Below, piece by piece: positions 13,567-26,500 of a DNA stretch of 64,000 nucleotides; positions within the stretch are counted from its first letter, which is position 1, and each line of letters opens with the position of its first letter. The notes below the pieces were generated by a model, which saw only the letters and a program-made list of their open reading frames with translations, did no database searches and was not told where the DNA came from. Position numbers and translations under genes: made by a program. Origin of the DNA: Dama dama (Eukaryota > Chordata > Mammalia > Artiodactyla > Cervidae); contig NC_083697.1 of assembly GCF_033118175.1 (NCBI RefSeq), positions 23,286,001 through 23,350,000 on the forward strand. The letters run 5' to 3'.

Positions 13567-16500
13567 GTAGAGTATAAACAATACTGTGAAAGTAATTATA
13601 TCCCCATCGCCTAATGACTGGCCTGAGAAGGGAACGGAATTAGCTACTGTGAGCCATACCAAAGTAGTCTGGTTTGTGCATTCTGCTTTCTAAAAATACA
13701 ATCATATAATGTGAGCCATTAGATTTCTAATTGACTCCATTATAGAAAGTCCAATAAATCCAGAGCAGACTCTTTTTAAGCTGTCTGCCAAACTTTTGGT
13801 TATTGAGTTTTTAATTCCAGTACTAGTAAAACATCGTGACAAAACTTAGAATCTGAAGGGTCATAAGACATTGCCAATTAAATGCATGGTCTTGCACAAA
13901 TATATGATTGTCAAAGGACCATTAAACAGATTAGAACAAAGAATGTATTTGTTGCTTGGTGGCTATATTCAAGTGGCCCACTAGTATCTCCCTTTGCTGA
14001 AGCAACCCAAAAAAATGACTTCCCAATTGTTATTTAAACATTATCCAGAGCCATCAGACTTGACCCTTTACATTTTGGAGAAAAGAGTCTAACACTTCTA
14101 AAATTACGTCAGTTCTACAGTAGTAAATGCATCAATAGCAGGTAGATAGCCCTTTGCGAACAAAACATCACTAAACCCCCACTCCCCATCCACCTCCCAC
14201 GCTACATGGAGGACATAAAAGGATATTTAACCTGCAGAAAACCAAAAATAATAATAATACTAATAATTGCATTACAACAGGTGGGAAAGTGATTATTCTT
14301 TATCTTTGGAATCCATCAAAGATAGAGACGTTTATCCCCCAAGCTTGTGCATGTGGCATCTGTTGAAACATGATCCCACAAACCAAGTAAAAGCCAGTGT
14401 GTAGTGAGACAACTTGTGTATAGGAACACTTTGTCCTTTGCAATAATGTCTCTATTAAGTATGGTGTGAAATTGTAAAGCTACCCTAATCCACATGCTAC
14501 CAGGATAAAATTACTGCCTCAGGCTTTGGGAAGTCCTTTAATGACCCACTCAATACAATCACCAAGAAAGCACTAAGGAACTTGCCATCTCAATTTTTTT
14601 TGCATGAAATGACTATATTTTTAATAGACTTTATTTTTTAGAGACGTTTTAGATTTCTAATTACTATTTTAATCTTTTCCATTATTCTTTAAAAATTTTA
14701 ATATCACATATCTACTAAGAAAAATCTGTTTTATAGTTCTAAACAAAAAATAAGCACATTCTATTTGAAAAATTATTTCTCCAGAGCCTCACCAGAAGGT
14801 GTGTGGAGGAAAATGACATCACCATTTGAAAACATTTGTTAATGTTTCTGTATCTAGTTAAATGTCAGATTTTCTCAGGTAGTAACTACTTTTCTTTTCT
14901 GATGCCCAGTCATTCTCATCACCCCAGTGCTCATGTGTGCACACATCCAAGTGCATGTGCATACACACACAGACGACATAATATTCAATGTATAGAACTG
15001 GTATCGTTCCTAGTCTATGCTCACTGTTTGCGGCATCCTGCCTAGTCCACTTTGGAAGATATATTCACCCTCACATGGTTTAAACATACTCCCTGAGTCT
15101 GGGGGAAATGCTTCAAATACAACAAATTTCACTTTACAACATGGGTTCCTTATAGTGGTTGTTATTTTAATTACCTTTTATTTTATGGTATTTAATTTCA
15201 TGAAATTCAAGAGTTACTGGTACAGCTAACCTTTTTTGAGATGAAACTAAGCCTATTTAATTCTCAGAAGCACCCAAATTTGGAGCCATGAGGCCTTCTG
15301 ATAGCTTTGGATCTCAATTTATGATGTGAAATTCTTTAAAATCTTATTAGGGTTAAGTCAATATTTACAAACATGGTGAGATTTTCATGGCTTCTGGAAA
15401 AGCTTGATGAGTCTGTTTACATTATTGTGTGTTAGAACACAGTGGATGAGATCTGAAAAACATAGCCTGTCAGATATATTTTAGTAAGATAAAGTTGTAG
15501 CTGACATAATTAATATGACATAAATTTAGAATTGAATTATTTTGTGCTTATGATGTCAACTTATTTTAATCATATGTCTCCTTAGGGTTCTGTTGGAGTA
15601 CCTGGAATTCCAGGGATGAATGGACAAAAAGTGAGTTCCATAGAATATACTGCTTTTGATCATTTGGGAAGGATTAAATCACAAAGTTGTTCTAATCAGT
15701 AATGTTGGTAATAAGTTTATATGCTTATAAAAATTTTATATATACTTTTGGAATATAGGAAAATTATGTTGCAAATGATCAAATTATTTTAATTTTTAAA
15801 TGAATGCATTAAATAGCGAAAAACTCTTAGACAATTTTTTATTTTATTTGATACATATGAGATACAGTGGTATCTTTCTCATACATATATTTGGAGTAGG
15901 AAAAATATAGTACTTAACATTGATTGTGATAAAGTGCACTCTGGTTTCTTCTTGTTATGGCAGACTAATATGTATTATTTCTTGCATTAACAAAAGTTAT
16001 TCCTACAGAGAGATGCTACTGGAATCGTGAATTCACATGCAAGCTTTTTTTACAGCTAAGCAAAATTAAGAATTAAATAGATTTGCTAAGCTCTGATAGC
16101 ATACTTTTATTGTACTATTAATAATGAAGGGGGAAAAAAGTAAAAGGAAATAGCCCACAGCTCTAAACAGACATATCTACTGCCTGTGTGCACTTTTTCC
16201 TGCGACGTACTTGCCAGTAGGCAAAGCAATTGCCAAAGTCACTGCGGACCAGTCTGCCAGGGGCCGGAGAGCTGAGCCAGGGACTTTCCTGTCTCCCTCA
16301 GAGCTTCTGAGCTGGCCCTTTGCGATCCTGCGACCCAACTTGTCTTCCCAGAGGACTTGAAATCCAGGCATTCTGAATTGAAATCATAAAAGACCCAGCC
16401 CTTATGGACAGAATAGACCTCCTCCTGACCTCTTCTAGCTCATCCATCTTTTTTCTCCAATGAGACATAGACAATAACAATTTAAAACCTACGAAGTGGC

Positions 16501-19500
16501 TAAGAACATGGATCTTCAGCTCAGAGAATGTAAATTTTGACAGAGTCCTTGAATCCTCTGGCCTCAATTTCTTCCTCTTTAAAAAGGAGACAAACAGTTC
16601 CTACCTCATAAGGTTACTGTGAGGATTAAATGAGGAAATAGGCATAACGCCCCTATGTCCATGTCTGATACTGCTATTAAACTTTTTCTTCAGCTCATTT
16701 TAGTGAAATCCTGGATATTTGATTGACCTCTGTTGTAAGAGACTCTCTGTTTCCAGAATTCCTTGATTCCCAACTAAAATGAGTGTTCTTAACCAAATCT
16801 TACGGCAGCCTGTGGTCCATAAATCCAGCACTGGGCACTCATCAGCAGTTCAATGCCCGTGTTACTGCCCTGTTTTCCCCTTAGTAAAATGCATACCTGT
16901 TTGCTTTACAGATCCTGATAAAGACAGAGGATTAATATTCCATTTAGAATGTTGTAGATCATGGAGGGAAACAGAAGTAAAAATTTGAGAGCATGTTCAT
17001 GCTATGTGGAGAAGGCAATGGCACCCCACTCCAGTACTCTTGCCTGGTCAATCCCATGGACGGAGGAGCCTGGTAGGCTGCAGTCCATGGGGTCGTGAAG
17101 AATCAGACACGACTGAGGGACTTCACTTTCACTTTTTACTTTCATGCATTGGAGAAGGAAATGGCAACCCACTCCAGTGTTCTTGCCTGGAGAGTCCCAG
17201 GGACGGAGGAACCTGGTGGGCTGCCGTCTATGGGGTCGCACAGAGTCAGACACGACTGAAGCGACTTAGCAGCAGCAACATTCATTCTATGATGAACTTG
17301 AAAATTACATAACAGGATAATATTTAGAAAGGACAAAATATAGATATAACGTAAATGTTGTTTTTAATATTTGTACACATAAGGCTAATGTTTTGCTTTT
17401 ACTTCTTTGTTTCTTTTTCAACTTTGAGATAATCATGAAAATTTATAGAAAACTTTACCCTGAAGCAAAACAAGTCCACAAGTTTAAAACTGCCACATAT
17501 ATGCTTATGAAAACTGCATATTCTTTCTTTTTCCAAAGGAAGTATGCAATTTCCTTAGCAAGAGAAAGGAATGTGTCATTTTCTTGTCCTAGTCATCAAG
17601 TTTAAACTATATTTCAAGGAAATAGCTAATATTTGTAGTTTTATATCTTGTTATACATCTTTGTGGCATTTTAAAGGGTTTTCTGTAAAATCTAGGAAAG
17701 CTAAATGATTTCATACTTTTATGAAGGTATCAGCAAAATGTAGTTCAAGATTTTTTTTAATTCATATAACTTAACTAAAACTTTGTTTATAGAATTTCTT
17801 TTAATGATAGCTATTATCTAACACCTGTAATATTTGCTATATCATCTTTAGGACAATAAAGTACAAAAAAACCTAAGTCTGCATCACTGAAGTAACAGGA
17901 CATTTAGACAGTAAAAACAGTTGAAAATAGCGTAATACCGATAATTTACACTTAGAGCTATGAACTTTGCCTTAGTTCTCTAAAATTTATGTTTCTAGAA
18001 GGAGAGCCTAGAATCACATTAATAATTTTTTAAGCACCTTGATGTTCTTAATCTTCAGAGAAAATATCTTCTTTGCATGATACAATTTCATTTTTTCCCA
18101 GAGAAGTACTTTTGATGCCTAGATCATTTTTAAGTACTGGATATCCTCCACGGATATCCTTCAAGGAAGGATATTATTTCTAAGCTATCAGAAACATGGC
18201 AAATAACTAGAAAATTTTTATAAACTTCTCTATTATAAGAGAGAAAGAAAATGACTATATTAAGCAAATATTTTACTTGTCTTCCACTAAAATATTTTCC
18301 ATCCATTCAGATTGAGGTGATTGATTTTGGCCAGTAGCTTGATGGTGATTTTTTTTTTTTTTTTACATTATTTTCCTTTCAGTTTTGGTCAACTCGATTG
18401 TTAATCTGAGTATTTCTTATTTTTGTAATGGTCCTCCAATTCTTCAGATCATATTAGGAAAACAGACTTACAGAAGCAGTACCATGGCATTAAACTCCAG
18501 TTTAGCCCCTTCTAGCCTTATAATCTATCAAGGGCTACTAAACACCCTTCTGTGAAAAGTGGGAGACAGTGTGGTATGTGGTCTCTGCAGTCTGAGAGAG
18601 GAGGCGTCAAGTCTTTGTCCTCCTTTGTATGAGTTACTTAATGTTTCTAAGGCTCCAGTGCAAAATATTAATATAGACTTTGCAATATTAACTAGCTAAT
18701 ATGTCTAAAGTGAACATAATGTAATAGGTGCTCAATAAATATTATCAACTATCTGTAGTATTAATAGTATAACACTTGAAGAATTTCAACAAATGAGCCC
18801 TAGGCTTACCCTCTAACAGGACAAGAAGCCAGGAAGAAAGTGAAGGTGTAAACTCACACAGGAAAGTAAAATATTTCTCTGCTACCTGCTATGTCTCCAG
18901 TCGCAATGCACCCCATTCCCAATAGTGGGAATACAAGTACCATAGAAAGGAGAAAGACATTTCTCGCACTGCTTTGAAAGCTCACTCACCGGTGTGGGGT
19001 CTTGTAGGAGTGCTGCCTAGAGTCAGATACTCTGCGCTCTTCCACCTCATGTGCAGCCTGTGAAACTTCTTCCTATATGGGCTCAAGGTGGCTTCGTTGT
19101 AGAGTGAGAGAAGGTGCTGTTCTAATTTATATCTAAGTCTCTAAGAGATACTGTGCATCCACAAAAAGTCACAGGTGTCTCTTTTCCATGCTCTGTTCCC
19201 AATTCTAAAAGCAGTTGTTTCCATAATTTGAACTTGTTTCCAATAGCCAAAGTTGTTAGGGAGAATTTAATGCTAGGTCTTACCTAAAAAGAAATAAATG
19301 TTGCCTTCTTTGACTCTGGCTAATTTATTTAGCACAGAAACTTCTGTAATTCTCACAAATAGATCTTGTTGGTTCAAATATATTATAAAAATTTTATTTA
19401 TGCTAATTTGGATTCATCCCCCCCCCCCCTCACACACACACAAACACACGCATTCAGGCACATAATACATACATGTAAAGATATGTAACTGCTTGTGTGC

Positions 19501-22500
19501 GTGCTCAATCATGCTCAACTCTGTGTGACCACATAGACTATAACCCAGCCAGGCTCTCTGCCCATGGAGTTTTGCAGGCAAGAATACTGGAGTGGGTTGC
19601 CATTTCCTACTCCAGGGGATCTTCCGGACCCAGGGATTAAACCTACACCTCTTGCATCTCCAGCATCTCCAGCATTGGCAGACAACTTCTTTACCACTGT
19701 GCCACCTGGGAAGCCCATATAACTGAATGTTTGTCAGCTAAACTCTGCTTCTCAGATATATTGGAAAGTGGGCTTCAAAATAATTTTGTGGCAAAATTTT
19801 TTTTAGACTAAATACTGCTCGACACAATAAATGGCTGGCTGTATTTTTTTTTTTTTGTATATATGTATATCTCAGAACTTTAAAAATCTCAACTCTTAAC
19901 ATGTTATTAGAACCCTGAATTTTTCTACTGTTTCCACGTTTTCACATTAGGAATAAGTCATCATAATAACAATGTATTTGAATAGCAAGCAGTGCCCAGC
20001 ACTGTGCAAATGCCACAGAAGAGGACTAGGGATAATGAGGGGACATTACAGGTCTACTTTGTGCAACCCTTAGTTCACACCCTTATCTCTGTTACCATAA
20101 AATTAACATTAAAGAGTTTCAGGTTTAAGAACAAATTATTTTGTCTAAGCAGGCTAGAATTTTTCTGAGGACCCAGAATCATAGGGATTGTTTCCAAAGC
20201 AAAAGATGAGTATTGGATGATCTTGTTTCATGTATTTTTCAAATGCTTGCTAGGGTTTATTACATCTAAAACTTCAAATACAATATAAATAAAATACTGA
20301 TATTAATGTATCATCCATGAATCTATCCCAGATAACTATGTGATTTTTTTAAGTAACATTAAAATTTAATTAGTTTATGGCTATGGTATTTAGAGTTCCT
20401 TTTCATCTCTTATCCGTGAGTCTCACAGTTTTTCACTGACATTAATCCTCACAGCATACTTCTAATGGCATTTTTATTGTAAGTGTATTTAAAGAGCAGA
20501 TAAATGGAAGCCCTCAGACTTTCAAAGGTCAAGCTGTTTATTCAAGTCTATACAGTAAGCTGTATACAATGAACTCAATACTTTTTTATTCCTGATTCAT
20601 TTTCTGCAACCACTAAATAAAACTCTTCTCTTTTGCAGCCTTGACTTTATCATTAAAATGTCTGAGTTAAATTCCTAAAGGATTTGGATATATTATAGTT
20701 CTGTTTATTTCCTGTCTAGTTAGCTTAAATTTACCCAGTGATCTATTACCCAATGTATTTATAACTTTCCAATTTTACACTTTAAGAAAAGATATATGGT
20801 GTAAATAAAGTGACTGATTTTTTATTCCAGATTAATTAATAGCTTGGGGAAAGTGTGTTACAGCAATTTAATACCTTGCTGGTTAAAGTAGAGAATTAAA
20901 TTATTTTTATTAATTTTTCTATCTTTGAAAGTTGGTGACTGTGTACATTATAGTTCTAATAATACATGATTGCGTTTTCTCTGATAACTATGAAAATAGG
21001 ATGCTTGCTTTCTTCTTGAAGCAGCATCATTGCTTTCCTATTATAGGATATTCCCCTTTTTCCTAGTTTTATTGAGATAAGGTATACAACATAAAAGTTT
21101 GACTTCCATATGTAATGAAATGATTACCACAATAAATTTAGTTTACATCCATCATCTCATGTAGCTACAATAAAAAGAAATGGAAAAAAAAGTTTCTCCT
21201 TATAGTGATAACTCAGGATTACTCTCTTAACAACTTTCATATACATTGTACAATAGTGGTAACTATAGTCATCATCTTGTGCCTTGTATCTCCAGTATCT
21301 TATAAATTGGAAGTTTGTACCTTTGCTGAAGGTCACCTTTCCCAGATGGGTCACCTTCCTTCAATTCCTCCTTCCCCAAAACCTCCAACCCTGACCTCTG
21401 AGGACTGCAGATCTCATCTCTTTCTATGAGTTTGGTTTTTTTGTCGTTTTTGTGTTCTTTTAGATTCCACATAAAGGTGAGGTCATCTTTTTGTCTTTCT
21501 CTGTCTGACTTACTTCACTTAGCATAACGCCCTCAAGGTTCATCCACTTTGTCACAAATGGCAGGGTTTCCTCGCTTATTACGGCTAAATAATCTTCCAC
21601 TGTGTATGTACCTACACCATAACTTCTTTATCCACTCAGCGTCAATGGACCCTAGGCTTGTTTCCATGTTTTGGCTATTGCAAATAATTTTGCTGTGAAC
21701 ATGGGATATAGGTGTCTTCTTAAGTTAGCGTTTTCATTTCCTTTGGATATATTCCCTCAAGTGGAATTCCTAGATCATGTGGTAGTTCTATCTTTAAATT
21801 TTTGAGGATCCTCCATCCTGTTTTCCATAGTGGCTACACCAATTTACAATCTCACCAATAGTGCACAAGATTCCCTTTTCTCCACATCCTCACCAGCGTT
21901 TGTTATTTTGTGACTTTTTGATGATAGCTGTTCTGACAGGTACCGTGAGATATCTCCTTGTGGTTTTGATTTGTATTTCCCCGATGATTAGTGATATTGA
22001 GCATCTTTTCATCTGCCTGTGGGCCATTCATCTGCAGAATATTTCATATAGTAAAATCACATCATCTCTGAATTCTATGCAAATACTCAGAGGCATTTTT
22101 ATATGTAAACTTACTCTTAAAGAAACTTTTTACTTAATTTTACCTATTGAGTGAAACAAAAGATATTTCTATCCTTTATATAATTAAATTTAAGTTCCTT
22201 TAGAAGGGAATAAAAAGTTGGTTGAAGGAAATAATGTAATGCTTCCTGATTTGAAATTTTAAAAATGATGGCAATTTAAAAAAAAAAATACACTTTCCCT
22301 TGACTTCATTTAGGCATGTTGCTATAAATTTTAATACTCGTTACCATCCTACTAAATGAAGATATTGGGAGAGAGAAGAATAAATAGTTGAGGAAATGGG
22401 ATTGTTTGGGAAATCCAATAGGACTGGGTATGAGAGGAAGGAAAGCTGATCACAGGATGTTGCAAAATCAAGCAACAAGAAGGCAAATATCTTGGACTGG

Positions 22501-23528
22501 ATTATGACTTCAAGTCTACTTATATTCCATTTTAATTGAAAAGGCACTGTATTTTATAGATAGGATAACCAAAATATTATCTACTAAATCTAATTAAACT
22601 ACATATATAACCTGATGATTTGGGGAAAAAAAAAACTTATGTTAAATGTATTCGTTGATTATTTGCCAGTTTCTTCTATCTTCCATTCAACAAATCTTTT
22701 TTCAGTCCTTACTAGTAAGTGCAAGGCACATCTGAGCACTGACATTAAAGCGGTCTCTGCCCTCATGGAATTTCAGCCAAGAGGGGGATAGGGACATGAT
22801 ATGAACAGGTACACTAAAAATCTGTTAAATGACAATACTGTTAAGTACTACAGCTGAGAAGCACAGGGCAGCCTGTCCTGGTGTGAAAAGGCAAGGGATG
22901 CTTCTCTGAATAGGCAACTTTAGGTGCAGCTTAAATAGTGAACAGCAGTTGGCAAAGGGAAGGGAAAATATTACCACATTGCAATACTTCCAGATCAAGT
23001 TAGACAACCTTGGTTTTAGATTTTTTTTCTAAAACACCATATTATTAACCACTATAGGACCTAGACTACTTTTTTTTTTTTTGCAAATTTCTTACCACTA
23101 AAATAGTTAGTTGATATAAATCACAAACCCTGTTGTTTTATCATTAGATCTGATCTCTGAATGACACTCTTGATTTTGAGATTTGCATTAAAAATAAGGC
23201 TTCAATGAAATAACTTATTTTGACAATTATAGTAGCTTAAGTTTTACCTAGTTCCCAGGTGGCTCAGCGGTAAAAAATCTGCCTGCCAATGCAGGAGACA
23301 CTGAGATGTGAGTTTGTTCCCTGGGTCAGGAAGATCCCCTGGAAGAGGAAATGGTAACCCACTCCAGTATTCTTGCCTGGAGAATTCCATGGACAGAGGA
23401 GCCTGGTGGGCTACAGTCCATGGGATTGCAAAGAGTCTGACATGACCGAGCTTACACACACACACACACCTGTCCCATACCAGGCCACATTGCCAAGAGG
23501 ATAGGAACCATATCCAACTGTGAAACAG

Positions 23529-23562
<34 letters not shown>

Positions 23563-26500
23563 GTGTGTGTGTGTGTGTGTTAGTTGCTTGGTTGTGTCCA
23601 ACTCTTTGCAACCCTGTGGAATGTAGCCTACAAGGGCTTCTCTGTCCATGGGATTCTCCAGACAAGAATACTGGAGTGGGTTGCTTTTCCCTTCTCCAGG
23701 CAATCTTCCTGACCTAGGGCTCGAAGCTGGGTCTCCCACATTGCAAGCAGATTCTTTGCCATCTGAGCCACAGAGGAACCGTGAAACAGCCTCAGTGGGG
23801 TTAATTTAGAAGAGATCAGATTCCCTTCGGGACCTTCTATGTCTTCTCTGCCCAACGCAGACAATAGAGGACTGCAGTGTGTAATACTGACTAACATGTA
23901 TTCAGCACTTACTGTCAAGCTCTTCCTAAGTTTACCCCACTTACTCCTCACAGCGATCCCGTGAAGTGGGTATTATTATTATCTCCACTGCATTAGTGAG
24001 GAAACCACAGCACAGAAAGGATATGTTGCCTATGGTCACCAAGGTATTTGTAGTAGATTTCAACTTCAAAGTCAGTCAGTCTGCTACAACTGTCAAGAAT
24101 ATGGATTTTAAATTCAGGGAATCCCAGGTCTGTTGTTCAGTATTTGTATGGTCTTAGACAAGTTACTTTCCTTCTCTGAATTTAGTTTCCTCATTTGTCA
24201 AATGAAGATTGTCATATTTACTGCAAAGTTTAATTGGACAAAATAAAAGAAGTAATGAATGTAACTGTTTAATTTAAAACACTATTAAATAAGAAATGAC
24301 TATTTTCCACTTTGAATTGGGAGCGTTAGGAACTCCACGACTCAGAAACCTCCAGAGTATGTAAGTGAATGTTTGTAAGAGCTGTTGTCTCTTTCTACTA
24401 CTCTTCACTGATCTTTTTTGAAAATCATGTCTAATTTTTCCCATTAGACATAACCATTTATCATTTCCATGAATACTTAAGCACATCTTTTCCCGAGTGA
24501 AAAGAATAATACATCAACTTACTATTAGGAATTATACTTAGAAACGAAGAAATTAGCTGGGATTTTGAACTTTAAAAGTGGGTATATTATCAAAGGCATG
24601 TTATATGGCAAGTCACAGAATACTTAACAGAGCCAGTTTTTAAAATAAAGGTATTTATTGGTCTGTAACGTGGAATTCCAGGGCTCCCCTCATAGCTCAG
24701 TTGGTAATGAATCTGCCTGCAATGCAGGAGACCTCGGTTTGATTCCTGGGTCAGGAAGATCCCCTGGAGGAGGGACAAGCTACCCACTCCAGTTTTCTTG
24801 GGCTTGCCTGTGGCTTAGCTGGTATAGAATCCGCCTGCAATGCGGGAGACCTGGCTTTGATCCCTGGGTTGGGAAGATCCCCTGGAGAAGAGAAAGGCTA
24901 CCCACTCCAGTATTCTGGCCTGGAGAATCCCATGGACTCCATGGGGTCACAAAGAGTCGGACACGACTGAGCAACTTTCAATTCACAGTATGGAAGTCCA
25001 GCACTAACACAGCCTTCAGCCTTGACACCTAAGCTTCATCACTAAGAACCCATTTCTTCCATTTCGTCAGTCTGTCTTTCATATTGCTGCTGTCACCCTA
25101 ACTCCCTCTCTCCTCCTGCTTCGAAGGCAGCTGCTAATCATGCCTGGGGCTTCATTCTTTCCTATCTACATCCAGAGAGTGAGTGTCTTTCCCCAAACAT
25201 CCAGCACCACTTTTGAGTTTCCTTGTTATTGGATACACACAGGTCCCCTCCTCCTCCTCATTTCCCAGCTAGGGGAATGCCAAATGCTGATTAGCTATTA
25301 CCACTGCAGTTCCTTTGCTAGCAACCCCAGTCATGTGGAAAGTTGCAGTAAACACTAATTATCTAACTTAAGAGAGATTCATGTAAGACGCCGAAGCTGA
25401 GCAAGTGTGTTGTTTCTGACTTATCCCAGCCCTAACAAACTCCTCCGCATCACGTACCCTCTTCATCCATTTTGATATTTTGTCTTCCTGAAACATAAGC
25501 CTTTGTTCTTAATCTGTTTTTCTCCATAAGAGTACTCACAGAGAACAATTTCTCTCATACACAGAAAAGAGAACCTCACCCCATACTGTGACATCATGCT
25601 CCCTGGCTGGGTTTTGGCAACTTTTACACCTTTGATAAGTTATTTAAGAGGGAATACTGGACAGTGTTTTCCTTAGACCCAGGCAGTGTTCCTCCTTGCT
25701 CTCCTTTGTCCCTCTGATGGTGTGTCCCCCACCGCAGGGTGGGGAGTCCACAGGGCCTAGAGTTCCTGCCTTCTCTGTGCTGAGTCTGCTTCCGTCGTCT
25801 GTAGTGGCCTCTTCCTCAGGTCCATTTTCCCAAGGATCAACCACCAGCTGGCGTGTGCCCCCATACACTTGTGAGTGGCCTGGAGCAGCTAAGGGTGGGG
25901 AGCTGTGGGCAGAGCTTGCGGGCCGTGGTGTCCACACGCGACTCCCAAGGCCCTTCCTGAAGAATAAGAGAACTGGAAGAGATGGGAGGAAGGACGTTAG
26001 CAGGCAGGATTGGGATGGAGGCGATCATCCGTGTGTACTTCTCCCTAGACCTTTTAGGGGTATGCTCAAGGCAGATCATTCTTCTCCTTTGTGTAAATTT
26101 CACCCAAATAAACTCAATTTAACTGTTTTCTGTGACCCCTAAATTCTTAGCTATATCTTTGCATTTGAATTTTTTTGTTCAAATTATATTTTGTACATTT
26201 CTGTCTGCATTAGCAGTACAAAAACTGGAATAAAAAGTGTTAACCACAAACTTATTTCTGAAATAGTCCTTACTGTAGTATTATTGACAATAAGACAACT
26301 ATCAAGTTTTCTTATTTACATTTTTAGATATTTGTACTTTTTTAAAAATATAATGAATGTTCAGTTATTAGGTTTAGCTTAAGTATTATGTCAAGCAGTT
26401 AAACCCAGTTCAGTAGATTATCTGAAATAAGATATTTTCATTGTTTCTGACTGATAGAACCATCTACTTTTCTACTGTTATTCATATTACCAAGGAGGAC

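Noticed and set aside
24658..25032. 124-codon + frame with repeated GSGRSPG-like text.
   Set aside because: It is a translation of the double-headed Bov-tA SINE; the same peptide pattern recurs in every Bov-tA copy in the window.
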